A DNA stretch of 64,000 nucleotides, from contig JANUWF010001165.1 in the NCBI GenBank assembly GCA_026120185.1, positions 1,054,001 through 1,118,000 on the forward strand, given 5' to 3'. The number at the start of each line of letters is the position of its first letter. Position 1 is the first letter of the stretch. The notes under the pieces were generated by a model that was not told the DNA's origin, did no database searches, and was given only the letters and a program-made list of their open reading frames with translations. A program made the translations under genes and the position numbers. Positions 36,569 to 48,382 of this stretch are shown in pieces. The DNA comes from Voacanga thouarsii. Its lineage: Eukaryota; Streptophyta; Magnoliopsida; Gentianales; Apocynaceae.

Positions 36569-37440
36569 ACACATTCTTCTGATCCTTGAGTCCAAAACTC
36601 TAAAAAACCTGATAGTGAAAAACTAGCCGTTACTAGCCATCGCTATCTTATTTTTTGCTTATTTAAAAGATATTTAAACACTTTCTACAAGAGTTTTGAG
36701 CTATCTTTCTCAGAAACATTCTTACATTTTAGAATACAAAAATCTTCCTTTTTATTGTGCTTCAAAGTGAAATCAAAATTGCTTCAAAGGTAAAAAGGTA
36801 TTTATACTTAGCTATTCATATATGCTCCATTTGTGAACTATTTCTGTACTCTATCTTTTATCAGCTATGTATCAAGGTTGTGGTATAAAATCCAGTTGGA
36901 GTGAACCTTGATTGTTGTGATTGAAGAGGTTGGGTATAAAACCAAGTTTAGTGATCCTCTTGTATAAGATTGGTGTCGCCTACCACCATTTATTTGGAAA
37001 AAAGATTTTAGTGATTGTATTGAAATCCTTAAGTGGGTACTTAAGGTAGTGGATATAGATTAGTTGAGGATCGAGCCACTATAAATCCTTAGGTCTTTTC
37101 TTATGTATTTTATCTGTATTTTGTAATTGTATTTTCTTTGGTCATTAGATCAAAGAAATTTATCTCTATCTCTACAATTATTGATTAGTTTTAAAGACCT
37201 GTATGTTCTATAGAAAGTCTGTCTTTGATATTTCAAATGCCCATATTAAATAAAGACCATCCACTCTTCATTTAGTGCTAACTCAAAAAGATCAGATTGC
37301 ATTGTTAAAGCTGCGAAGTAAGTTTACATTTTTTGAACTCACACTCTGTTTGGCCTTTGTCAAAAAGACATCAAAGATTTTTTTAAAAAAATTATATTTA
37401 TTTGCCATAAACTTTATTCACCCCACTCTAAGGTTTATCA
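36569..37440 (+). mobile_element. 5' LTR of element B, second part
   Basis: This resumes the LTR interrupted at 11779, with 'gatccttgagtccaaaactc' matching 47470 onwards in the 3' LTR. It ends 'aggtttatca' at 37440 beside the primer site. It keeps about 190 bp (roughly 36979-37170) that the 3' LTR has lost, since there 'ttggtgtcgc' joins directly to 'aattattgat' at 49437. Confidence 0.85.
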
Positions 37441-37442
37441 AT

Positions 37443-37454
37443 TGGTATTAGAGC
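37443..37454 (+). other. Primer-binding site of element B (tRNA-iMet)
   Basis: TGGTATTAGAGC begins three bases (ATT, less the shared T) after the LTR end at 37440. It matches the iMet site TGGTATCAGAGC with one C-to-T change. Confidence 0.85.
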
Positions 37455-37502
37455 GCTAGTCTACATTATCTATGGCTTAACAGCCTTGTAGCAAAGATCT
37501 AT

Positions 37503-39245
37503 ATGACAAACACATCTGTTCTACCTTACATTGAAGGATTTTCCACAAATAAACCTCATTTATTCAATGGAAGCAGTTACACATTCTCAAAAAATAGAAT
37601 GAAGATTTATGTTTGCGCAATCAATTTTGAGTTATGTAATTTGATTGAAAATGGACCATTTATCCCGTCAAAATTTGTTGATGGCAAAAAGTGCCTAAAC
37701 AAGGTGATAAATATGACAATGAGGATATTTTGAAAATGACTCTGAATTTTCAGGCAATGAATGTATTATGTTATGCTCTTGATACTAATGAATACAACCG
37801 GGTTAGTGATTGTGATTCAACTTATGAAATATGGAGATTACTTGAAGTCACTTATGAGGGGACTAATCAAGTAAAAGAATCAAAGCTAGAACTTTTAGTC
37901 TACGATTATGAGCTGTTCACTATAAAGCTATGTGAGAACATAACTGATATATTCACCAAATTCACAAACATCATGAATTGACTGAAGGTATATGAGAAAA
38001 TCTATTCCCTCGGTGAGCAAAATAGAAAGTTACTTGATGCCTTGTTAAAACTTGGCTATGGAGGAATCCAAGAATTTAAACATCTTACCAACTAAAAAGC
38101 TAATTGGATCTCTCTTGACCCATAAAATAAAACTCACAAGGTTTCAAGAGCATGATGATGATAAAGGCAAAAGAGGAACTGCCTTAAAAGCTGCAAATGA
38201 TGAAGTTATTAGTGAACAACCTAAAAGTGATTGTGGCACTAATGTGGACAATAAAGAATTGGTCATGGTTGTTAGAAAATTCAAGAAGATGTTCAGAAAA
38301 GAAAACTTCAAAAAGGATAAGAAGTTTGTCAAAAAGAAAGGACATACTTCATCTCTTAAACCTCAGTGCTATGAATGCAAAAGTACAGAGTATTTTTTTG
38401 CTGATTGCCTAATAGCTAAAAAAAGAGAAGCCAAGCACAACAAGAAGAAAAGAAAATGATGGATTAGGACTTGGAATCAAGTTGAATCCGAAACTAAAGA
38501 GAGTGATGGATACAATAAGAAGAAAGCAAACATATGCTTCATAGCAATGGAAAATGAGGTAAATTCCACTTCTACTAATTCCATATCTGATTTGCATAAT
38601 TCTGATCATGAAAAGGCTGATGATCCTAGTGAACTACTTTTTGAAATGTTCCATAAACTCAAAAAGCTGTCTAGAAGAAACAAGAAAATGAAAGTAAAAA
38701 TTGATTCTTTGCTAGACGAAAATGACAAGCTGATGAGGGAGAACAAAGCCTTACCTGATTTCATATATTGTCTAAATGTTGAAAAAGAAGTCATTTCTAC
38801 TTCTTTAAATTGTTTAACACTTGAAAATAAATGATTATGTGATAAAGTCTCTTCGCTTGAGATTATGCTTAATGATTTTGACAATATGAAAAGAAAAGTC
38901 GATGATCTTACCATTTGTATTGAGAAGTTCACTGATGGACAAGACAATCTAAATAGATTGCTTGGAATGCAGCATATAGTTGGAAATAGAAGTGGTCTTG
39001 ATTATAGTCATCTACACAAGGTAGAAAATCACAAACCTTATTTTGTGAAAGCTAGAAACTCAAATGCTGATCATATATGTTGTTCTTATTATGGTAAATA
39101 TGGACACCATACATTTAGGTGTCATATTAGGAAAGAAGTCAAATCTGGTATGAAAAATATTTGGAGGATAAAAGGAACCATTACTAACCCCCCTGGACTC
39201 AAGAAAATGTGGGTACCGAAAGGCATTCTTCCATCTCATGAATAG
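37503..39245 (+). pseudogene. gag: Element B gag, SIRE-type with coiled coil
   Basis: ATG at 37503. The capsid part (37503-38100) has 'PHLFNGSSYTFSKNRMKIY' and 'YEIWRLLEVTYEGTNQVKESK', the UBN2-like copia capsid fold. A frameshift at about 37715 and a stop near 37979 break it. A first zinc knuckle near 38368-38410 reads CYECKSTEYFFADC, with the histidine replaced. The part 38547-38950 is a predicted coiled coil rich in K, E, L and N. A second knuckle follows near 39080-39125 (CSYYGKYGHHTFRC), and then 'LKKMWVPKG' near 39200. Two knuckles separated by a coiled coil is the SIRE/Maximus arrangement. Confidence 0.85.
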
Positions 39246-39551
39246 GTACATCAGCTACAAAAATTGAGCCCCACAAAATGGTTCTTGGATAGTGGATGCT
39301 TAAGAAACATAACGAGAAATGTAGTACTAATTGATGTCATTCAAGCTGCAAATAATGTATTTGTTACATTTGAAGATAAGAAAAAGAGGAAAACACTCTG
39401 TATAGGTAATGTTGATTACAAAGATGTTGGTAGCTCAAAGAAAAATGGCATTGAACATCATGAAGCTTCATCACTTGACAACCATTCCAAAGTAGAAGAA
39501 CTAAAGGAACAACAAGCCGGACAAAATGAACAAAGAAGTATCAAGCATTGA
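39246..39551 (+). pseudogene. pol: Element B protease trace joined to the pre-RT linker; integrase deleted
   Basis: The frame opens 'KWFLDSGCLRNITRN' (about 39280-39320), the DSG protease site with its flanking residues. About 40 codons later the sequence passes to 'EHHEASSLDNHSKVEE', which resembles the acidic linker normally found after integrase. No HHCC or DDE core exists between them. An in-frame deletion of roughly 1.5-2 kb is inferred. Confidence 0.75.
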
Positions 39552-40512
39552 TAAGAATCTACCAAAAGAATGGAAGTATAAAACTGTCCATTCAAAAGAG
39601 TAGATTATTGGTGACCCTAACTGTGGAGTTAAAATTAAATGGTATTTTGTTGATAATTTTTCTTTAGTTTCGAGTATTGGATCTAATTGCATTGATGTAG
39701 CTTTGCATGATAAGTTTTGGATTATGGCCATACAAGATGAACTAAATCAATTTGAAAGAAATCAAGTTTGGAAGCTTGTTCTCAGACCAATTGACCATCC
39801 CGTAATTGGTGTCAAGTGGATTTTCAAAAACAAACTTGATGAGCATGGCATTATGATTATAAATAAAACTAGATTAGTTGCCCAAGGATTCAACCAAGAA
39901 GAGGGCATTGACTGTGATGAGACTTTTGCTTCCGTTGCTCGATTAGAGTCTATTAGAATGTTACTTGTCCTTGCATCATTCAAAAACTTTATGCTTTACC
40001 AAATGGATGTTAAAAGATTTTTTTCAAAATGGTTTTATTGAAGAGGAAGTGTATGAAGAACAATCTGCTAATTTTATTCTTGAATATTTTCCAAACCATG
40101 TCTTTAAACTTTTCAAACCTCTTTATGGTTTAAAACAAGCTTCTCGTGCTTGGTATGTAAAACTCAGTGGATTCTTACTTTCAAAAGTTTTTTTTAAAAG
40201 GCTTGAATGACACTACTTTGTTTATCAAATCTGAAAATTTTGATGCCCTATTAATTGTTCAAATCTATATTGATGATATTATTTTTTGTACTACTAATAA
40301 ATCTTTGTGTGAGATTTTTTTCCTAAGACTATGCAGAAAGAATTCTTGATGAACATGATAGGACTCAATTTCTTCCTTGGATTACAAATCAAACAAACTA
40401 AGGATGGAATCTTTCTCAATCAAGCTAAGTATGCAAAGGAACTGCTGAAAAGGTTTGGGATGAATGAAGCTAAAGAGATCAGTACACCTAAAAGCACATC
40501 ACTAAAGCTTGA
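39552..40512 (+). pseudogene. pol: Element B reverse transcriptase
   Basis: Motifs in order: 'PKEWKYKTVHSKE', 'WIMAIQDELNQFERNQVWKL', 'GVKWIFKNKLDE', 'RLVAQGFNQEEGIDCDETFA', 'YQMDVK', 'PLYGLKQASRAW', and the active site YIDDIIF (YIDD at 40266-40277), which is intact. Frameshifts at about 40015-40030 and 40190-40210 fall in T-rich runs. It then reads 'GLNFFLGLQIKQ' and 'RFGMNEAKEISTPKSTS' until cut at 40513 by a solo LTR. Confidence 0.9.
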
Positions 40513-41880
40513 TGATGTATATTTTTTAGTGTAGAAAATATGACTAACAAATTACGTAATCAATCAAGCTTTAATTAAAATGCCAACCACTAAAACCACA
40601 CATACAGGCAAGTATACCTATCGTAGAGTATAGGGAATAGAAAATATTGAATTCACGAGAACTTAGGCTCCCACCTTACTTTACCGAAATCTTTATTATT
40701 TAGCCAATAAAATAAGAAGAGGCTAAAAAAGAAAACAAATAAAGATAAAAATAGATATAACTTAAGGATGTAATTTCATGTAACTAGACAATTATCTTAA
40801 AAACACAAGATTGAATCAATTAGCATTCATCATAATCATTTGTCGTCTTGTCATTATGAATGATTTAATATAGACCCATTTCGTTTGCAATCCATGAAAT
40901 CACTATCTTCTAGTTAAATTAGTGAACATATTCTGTCTCGACTAACTTATCCAAAAGATGCATTAAAATTAATCCTCATATAAAACCTTATATTCTAGGT
41001 AATTTAAAATATAAAATTAGTCAATGAATCTATATTCTAACAATCATTAACCAACCTTTAATTATCAATGTTCTAAATAATTAACCCATTTTTCAAGCAA
41101 GTTAAGAGATAACAAATATGAAATCAATTAATTGAAGTCATTACCAACCTATTTTTCAAGCAAGTCAATAACAAAAATCAATCAACCAACTCCGTAAGAA
41201 AAACAAGTAATCAAATACCAAGAACACAAATCAATTGATCAAAAGTTCCAATTAATTCAAAATCATAATCTCCAAAATAATATCCAATTATAATCAAAAT
41301 ATTAAGCACATCATTGTTCTAGAAAAGTAAACAAATGATGAAAGATAAAACTCATAGACAAGCCCTCCTTCTTCTCTTGAAAACCTCCTTTGAACAATAC
41401 TCCTTTGAGTGATAATTGAGTAGCTACCTTGGATCCTTCAAATCACACATTTTTCTTGTGTTTTTCTTATATTTATATGCCTTCTTGATACCAAAATTCA
41501 TTACTTCAGAAGTTTAGTCTGAGTAGAATTCAGAAAATACCAAAATCTTTTAAAAAATACCAAATTCGCACACAACCACCTCTAGGCGAGTGGACCTGGC
41601 GCCGGGTCCAATATGCTTTTCTCCTTAATTTTGCTCCATTTTTGCTGTTTGGCCAGAATGGACCTAGCGCCTGGTTCCTTGGCTGGGCCGGGCCCTAGAT
41701 CTGTTCTGGAATTATTCACTTTTTACTCGAAATCAACTTAAATCTGCACAAATTTATCAAAAATACTTTTTTTACAAGTAAAATATCGAATAGGAAGGAA
41801 TATGCCTAGTTATTATAATAAAAATATCTCAAAATAATTTCAAATAACTAAAAAAATAATAGTAATTTTGGCCCCTATCA
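40513..41880 (-). mobile_element. Solo LTR (TGATA...family) in B's RT-RNase H region, TSD CTTGA/TTTGA
   Basis: On the minus strand it starts TGATAGGGGCCAAAATTAC (41880) and ends at 40513. The flanks CTTGA (40508-40512) and TTTGA (41881-41885) match at four of five bases. The coding frame LKLDD before it resumes as DKDEKSG after it. A TATA box (TATAAATA, minus strand) lies at 41477-41470. Upstream of it are two palindromic blocks, 'cctggcgccggg' (about 41597) and 'cctagcgcctgg' (about 41663). Confidence 0.85.
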
Positions 41881-42475
41881 TTTGACAAGGATGAAAAGAG
41901 TGGATAAATCGAAATTTAGAGGATGCATAGATGCAGATTATGCGAGCTGAAGAAAGGTTTAATCATCTATGGAGAGGTTTAGGAATTACTAGATTATGTA
42001 TCTAACGATTTTGTCAGAGATTGGTTATTTATTCTTGTAGAATTTCTCAATATTTTCTGATTTTGGATGGAGATATTAGATGCAATACTTGAACTGTATT
42101 TTAAGTGAAAAGTCTCAATATCTTTTGATTACGTGTGGCACGCCTTTTGGACAGGGAAATCAGATGGACAATCTGTGCCAAATGTTCAAATCTTTTAAAT
42201 TCTAAATGTTCTCGCTTTTTTTTAGCCGCAACACACTCTTTCTTCTTATCAGAATATCATTACTTATTTTCAAAAATCACCCTTCTCAAATGTACTAAAT
42301 TGTATTTATACTCTTCAATACCTCGTAAACCCTAAAAAGATTTCAAATCTATTTGAATTATCCTCACTTTTCAAAATCAAAAGCTGTTATTTTTTAAAAA
42401 CACATTTCTCTTTCCTCTGGATTTCGCTCTCTCTTGACAAAAACTAGAAAAATTAAATCTTCAATCCAGTTTGCC
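41881..42475 (+). pseudogene. RNase H remnant and spacer of element B
   Basis: The first 80 bases read as copia RT-RNase H junction (DKDEKSG, then 'FRGCIDADYA'-like residues across stops). RNase H then disappears. The rest is non-coding AT-rich DNA leading to the extra ORF. Confidence 0.55.
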
Positions 42476-43429
42476 ATGCCTCAATCTCTAAAACCCAATA
42501 AAGGATCCGAGCTAAAAATGAAGGAAACCAAGAAGAAGGTAGTGACAAGGAAATCGGTTACCGTTACTCTGATATCTACAAAGAAAAGGAATAAGGAAGT
42601 TTCCGTTGATGACCCAACTCCTCAAACTACATCATCAAAATAACCTCTGAAAGAGGAAAGCTCAAACACTTAGGTACTTGGATTTCTCAACTCAAAAAGT
42701 GAGTTTGAGTATAACGATTGGATGTCTAGAAATAGAACCATCACTAGGAGTTATCAGGTTGATTCTGAAGTCTTTTTAAATTATGCAAACATTCTTAGTT
42801 TGGTTGAATTATTCTATTGGGAGTCTCTTTTATCTGTGAATAAGAAATTATACTCTACACTATTTTGAGATTTTTATGCGAATTTGAGATATAAGGAGAC
42901 AGGGAATGAATTTATGGCTCAGTGGTATACCTCTCGGACTGGAGGAGTGAGCTTTGAATTTGTCCACCGACTACTAAACAAAATTTTTTTAGTATCAGAG
43001 ATAATGGAATACAATTTTTTGAAATGAACAAACTACCTAAAAATTTTTGAATTCTTTGAATTGAGTCAATTTGAGATGAAATTTATTGGTACCAAGAGCT
43101 TTGAAAATTCAAGTGATTGAAATGCCAAATGGTTAAATGGAATGGGGAGATTGCTACATCATATGGTTTCAACCACGGTGATATCTAGTCTTGGCCATAA
43201 GATCTCTGTAACTATTCTACAAATGGTGTTGATGCTGGCTCTGTTGGAAAGAAAACAAATTAACTTTAGGTTTCTAGTTGTGAAATTAATGACTCGATCC
43301 CAGAACATATCAAACAAAGCATTACTTTTTGGAAATATTCTCACCAAGCTATTCAAGTACTTCAATGTTTATTTGAGTGTTGTTGCCCCTAAGAACTGCA
43401 AGGTAAACATCTATAGTAGAGACATTTGA
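42476..43429 (+). pseudogene. Extra ORF after pol in element B, 'putative plant transposon protein'-like
   Basis: One reading frame runs from the ATG at 42476 to 43429, interrupted by stops near 42641, 42671, 42866, 43025 and 43120. It starts with a basic lysine-rich tail (to 42643). A globular part follows: 'YNDWMSRNRTIT', 'WESLLSVNKKLYSTLF', 'DFYANLRYKETGNEF', 'GVSFEFVHRLLN', and later 'ALLFGNILTKLFKYFNVYL'. The FYANL and LLTKIF-HF-V patterns are those of the family annotated as 'putative plant transposon protein', and SIRE-type elements are known to carry an ORF after pol. The role is unknown; some call such ORFs envelope-like. No clear transmembrane segment is visible. Confidence 0.65.
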
Positions 43430-44100
43430 GAAAATGGGATCAATTGATATTATTTAGAGAGGGCATTGAAGGAGAGGAACAAAAATTGGTGAAGGCCAAG
43501 AAAAATCTGCTACATCAGGACGTACAAAAAGAAAAGCTGAGATTGAAATTCAAATGGAAACATCAAGTTGAAGGAAGCAGAAAACTCAGGAGAGTAAAAT
43601 AACTCAGATCATTTTGGATGCTATAAATCTGCTATCTATCAAGCTAGGTAGTCTAAGTGCAGAAGTAAAAAATGAATTGAAAATTTTGGGAAAGAAATTG
43701 ACTGCTGTGGAAGAAAAGCATCATGATAATATGAATCCTTAAACAAAACACGTTTCCCCTCAAGAACAAATGCTTGCAGAGGAAACTGTCATTTTGCAAG
43801 TTGAAGAAGATGTTATTGAACACACTGAGCAAGAGGTACAAAAGGAAAAGGAAAAGGAGAAAGACACAGAGAAGGCACGAGAAATTCAGAAAGAAAGAGG
43901 AAAGGAGGATGAAGTTCTCACAACTGCTACACCCACTGTTGACAAGGAAGTTCCCAAACAAGATAAACCAACTGCATTTGGCAGCTCATTTGGCCAAAGG
44001 CAGAAGCATGTTGTGGTAAAATAGAAGTCCAGCATAGTTGTTGGACAACATTCGAAAAAGGGTGCCAGTGCTAAGCCTGCGACTATCCTCATTCCATGAG
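43430..44100 (+). pseudogene. C-terminal coiled-coil part of the extra ORF of B
   Basis: Downstream of a frameshift, the frame 43770-44024 encodes a K/E-rich stretch ('EQEVQKEKEKEKDTEKAREI') followed by a Pro/Thr/Ala-rich tail. Upstream, 43620-43760 can be read as 'LTAVEEKHHDN'. A long acidic-basic coiled coil after the globular domain is common in proteins of this type. That it belongs to the same original gene is inferred from position. The opposite-strand frame at 43653-43961 is a shadow. Confidence 0.5.
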
Positions 44101-45461
44101 ATGTGGCACATGACGACGATGATTGATGACCTCTTCTGCCAACTTTTATTTTGATTACACAACTTTATTTTGCCAAATTTCATGCTCTCTGGACTATATT
44201 TTCATGAAAAACTTTATTTTGATTTTTAAATGATACTACTGCTAGTTTTTTATTGCTTATTACTATCCCTGTCATGGGCATTCTCCTAATATTACTGCCA
44301 ATGTACTACTAATTGCTTCTCTATTGCTTATTATTATTGTTGTTGTTGTTGGTGTTGTTGATGATGATGACAAAGGGGGACAACTGAAGATAGATTGTGA
44401 CTATATGATTAGGAGCTGAATTTGCTATAGTATTGTGCTAAACATTTGATTTATATTGATTTATGAGGACTTTGAATTGTGAATATGTTGTGGTTGTGAC
44501 TATTGTGGAATTATGAATTTATGGATTGTGACTGTATACGGTTTGAGATGACTTTTTTATGGTTATGGTTTGAGAATGTAGACTATGAAGAATAGGGTGA
44601 CTTGATGGAGATAATATTGAGACGTTATTGTGGTTATGGACTAAGGCGATTGAAGTATGGGTATGAGTCTATTATGCATTTTGACTGATTGAGAATTGAT
44701 GGGATGATTTGTTTTGACTATGGTTGTGATGTGCATTTTAGACTTGGTTGAATGATTTGTCTTGACCATGGTTGTGATGCGCATTTTGCAAAATATTTGT
44801 TTGGATGATGAGGACATTCAAGTGGATACTTATGAAATCTGTATTGTTTCTTTTTTATTGCTAAATGCAATCCTCATGTTGAATTTTCTTGAGAAAAATG
44901 AGTTTGAACAATTCCAGGAAAACATTGATCTATACTCTAGGGATTTTTTTTTAACCTGCACATATACAGGGGGAGTTTTGGACTCACATTTCTTCAATCC
45001 AAAATAGAAATCCAAAAATGACTTTTTAAAAGGCTAGCTTCCGCCTAATTTTACGCTATTTTGGATGCACGTATTGGAGGTCCAAAACCTTGGAATCTAG
45101 TGTTATTTTCAAACGTACTTTATAGCTAGCATCTTTCTAACTATTGTTCATATATGCATACACATAGGGGAAGCATTACTTTTTATGATCCATCTTCTAC
45201 ACCTCCTCATGTACATTATTAAATATTTTTTTTGTGACCTTTATGCGGCTATTTCCCCTTGAAATAGTCCTTTGATGGAAGGAAGGAGGATAAAGAGGTA
45301 GGTTGGGCCATAGGATCATTGAGCCATGTTTATGAGTATAGGATCATATAGTGAGAGAATGCATTTCAGTCAAAAATATTCTTACTTCTCTCTATCTAAC
45401 ATGTCCATATTGTATATATCATTATTTTCATGTTATAATCCCATCAAGTTTGTCATCACTT
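44101..45461 (+). other. 3' untranslated region of element B
   Basis: About 1.36 kb without a gene between the extra ORF and the polypurine tract. It contains a (TTG)n-type run near 44334-44370 and a tandem duplication of 48 bp (44705-44752, then 44753-44787, 'gatttgt(t/c)ttgac...gtgatg(t/c)gcattt'). The open frame at 44762-45007 starts in that repeat and has no domain. Confidence 0.65.
44705..44787 (+). repeat. 48-bp tandem duplication in B's 3' region
   Basis: Two near-identical units start at 44705 and 44753, differing mostly by C/T changes. Confidence 0.7.
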
Positions 45462-45475
45462 AAAGAGAGGGAGAT
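45462..45475 (+). other. Polypurine tract of element B
   Basis: AAAGAGAGGGAGAT lies directly before the 3' LTR start at 45476. Confidence 0.9.
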
Positions 45476-45943
45476 TGTTAGCCCTAAAGGCATTCTCCTA
45501 TATTTTAACTTATAACAAATATTGATGAGGACTAACTTGTGTGATCTTCATGTGATAAGACATGTTTGACCTCAGTTCTTTCAAAGCATGTAAATAACAC
45601 TGCTAAGTAGCTCTCAAGCAAATGGAATCCAAAAAAGTGATTGATCAAGTACCACTTCAACTTAAGAGCTAGCAAATCATGAAATCATTGTGAAAGAACT
45701 ACAGATTAGGAATCGTTGTTAAGGTATTACTTGTAACTTCCTATGTTTCTTTACCTTATGATTCAGTTTGATTTTAACTTGAAGTACACAAATAAAATGA
45801 TTTCAAAGAGTAAGCTTTCAGATGTTTGGATTGAGTAGATTGAATGGACTCTGCATCTAAAAGCTTCGTCCAAAACTCTGGAACAGTGTCTAAATATTTC
45901 TCCCTAAAAATGTGTTGTTTTAGTCTTACCTTTTGGATGCATC

Positions 45944-47457
45944 TGTTAGGGATATGCCCTAAAGTAATTTGTGCTTATACTATTATCATTATGTATTATG
46001 TAATAATATAAGACATTTCTTTCCATGAATAGTGCATTTAGTTTTGTGGTCATCAAATACGTGACTTGATAGTAAAACCCTATAACAAATACAATGACTA
46101 TTCTTAAATTGTCCCTGATCGATTATTATTAGTGGAATAAAAATAAATTAAGATTAGTATGTTTATGACTTGATGGCTAAGTTTTATTAGTCATGAATAT
46201 ATGTGATATCAAGTCAAAATATAAATAAATGTTATAGAATATTGTATTGGACATGACCCACTGTAAGAGTGCTTCATTGAACATGTCATAAGTACTTCTA
46301 TAATGATATTAGAAGTCCTTCGACCTGAATTTATCATAGTTTCCTATCTGATAAATTCTATATTTTGACGTTGTCTAAAGTTGTCTTTAATTAGATAATA
46401 AATTAGACCACAGTTGGATAAATAATAAATCAGAGAGAGGAATATGATTGATAGTGAAGGAATTTGTCCCTCTCAATTTTGGAAGAGATGTCCATGGACC
46501 CCTTGAGAAGTTAGACTGTTAAAATATATGGCCTGCTCAAATATATCAATTTGAGATATTGATATAATTTGTTTGAACAATCTACTATGAGATCAAGAAA
46601 TAGTTAATTAAGCTTAATAAGGATGACATGCTCCGTGCCTTATGCTTAATCTGGATATCATATGATAAAAGGACTAAATATAAAGTTATGGTTTGGTTCA
46701 AAGAAATCACTGGTCTTCATTTAACCTAGATAGTTATAATGTTTTGTTAGAAATCGCTTATAACTTGTGGGTCATTTAAATGTGATTTGGGCATATTATC
46801 AGTGTTAAATGAACCTATAGGGTCACATACTAAGCGAACACGTTAGGTTATATTTTTGGTAATCAGGTTCGATGTATCTAGAAATATGTCTAGATTAATT
46901 GAACCTAAAAAAAATGACCAGATACAATGAATTTGAAAATATGTCCACATTTGGTGTATTTGGAGGATGCCTAGATTATAGGAATCTAACTTGATAAATT
47001 AATTAGTTAAATTACCAAGATAATGACAGAATCTTATCATATCAGTTTTAATTTAATTTGAATTTAAAATAAAATATGATAAGATGTTAAGAGAGTTGGA
47101 CTCCAAGAGGTTTGGATGGTTTTAAAAATAAAACCCTAGCCATCTTCTTAAGTGAGTTTTCTGTCAAAACATTCGTGCCTCCATTACCAGAAAAATTAAA
47201 CCTCTCAAAACCCTAGGCGCTAGCACTCCCGAGTAACGAGCCGGTTCGTCGTATGTATCCAATAGAAGACGTTCGTACATTGCAGCGTCGGTGATCATTC
47301 GAGTTGCACATACACCTAAAAACCGAAGATAGAGGTCTTGATTATGGCAAACAGAGGTAATTCTGTAACCCCTAGATGGATCTTAATCGTTTTGGCTTGG
47401 GTTCACAGAAGGGATACATAGATGTTTTCCGCGTTTAGGAGTCTACGAATCCTAACA
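45944..47457 (+). mobile_element. Copia solo LTR (type C), TSD GCATC/GCACC
   Basis: TGTTAGGGATATGCC to GAATCCTAACA, 1514 bp. It matches the reverse complement of 6692-8195 throughout. The flanks GCATC (45939-45943) and GCACC (47458-47462) match at four of five bases. It sits 468 bp into B's 3' LTR, the same offset at which element A sits in B's 5' LTR. Confidence 0.88.
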
Positions 47458-48027
47458 GCACCTTTTTTCGATCCTTGAGTCTAAAACTCTGAAAAATCTG
47501 ACAGCGAAAAGGTAGCCATTAGTTGCCGTTGCTATCTTACTTTTTGCTTCTATGAAAGCCATTTAAACACGATTTTCTACAAGATTTTTGAGCTATCTTT
47601 CTCAAAAACACTCTTACACTTTAGAATACAAAAATCTTCATTTTCATTGTACTTCAAAATGAAATCAAAATTGCTTCAAAGGTAAAAAGGCATTTGTGCT
47701 TACCTATTCATATCTGCTCAATTTTGTGAGATATTTCTGTACTTTATATTTTATCAGCTATGTATCAAGTTTGTGGTGTAAAACCCAGTTGGGGTAAACC
47801 TTGTTTAGTGAATGTATCAAGGTTGTGGTGCAAAATCTAGTTAGGGTATGATAGAGCCTAAATTAGTCATATATTTCCTGATTATTTTGAGGTAATTTTG
47901 TGATATATTTTATTCAATAACTAGTCATATTCCTTTATATTTGAGATTTTACCCTTAGAAAGGTATTTTGTGCATTATTTCAGATTTTAGGGGTAAAATA
48001 AGGCAAAAACGTCGCTAAACAGAATAG

Positions 48028-48255
48028 AAGCGACGCCGGCTAAGACAAGAGAACCGACGCTGGTCACGTGCTGTTGGTATGCACTTTGAGTCGATGAAAA
48101 ATCGAAGAAAACAGAGTTGAACAGAATACAGCCGATGCCGACTGTAGTGTGGAAGAGTTGGCATGAAAATAAAAAAAAAAATCGGCGAGCGAACGGAGAA
48201 ATAGACCACAACCGGTGCCGGCCTTAGGTAGGACAGGCGGCGCCGGCTCTACACT
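48028..48255 (+). repeat. Five GC-rich imperfect palindromes in solo-LTR U3
   Basis: Variants of a CCGGYGCCGG core occur at about 48030 (gcgacgccggct), 48052 (accgacgctggt), 48131 (gccgatgccgac), 48209 (accggtgccggc) and 48237 (gcggcgccggct). They stand out from the AT-rich surroundings and lie about 130-350 bp upstream of the TATA box. Confidence 0.65.
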
Positions 48256-48382
48256 GCTACAAAGGCGGTACCTCAATTTTCATGTGTGTTTTTTTTTTTT
48301 GGCAATTTGCAAAGTTTTAGTATTTTCCTATTTCTATTCGGCAAGAAACCCTAGAGGAATGAATTTAGGCACTTCTAAAGCC

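Noticed and set aside
43653..43961. Hydrophobic Leu/Phe/Cys-rich 102-codon minus-strand frame, a candidate membrane protein
   Set aside because: It is the antisense of a Lys/Glu-rich coiled-coil coding stretch, which always yields Leu/Phe/Ser-rich shadows.
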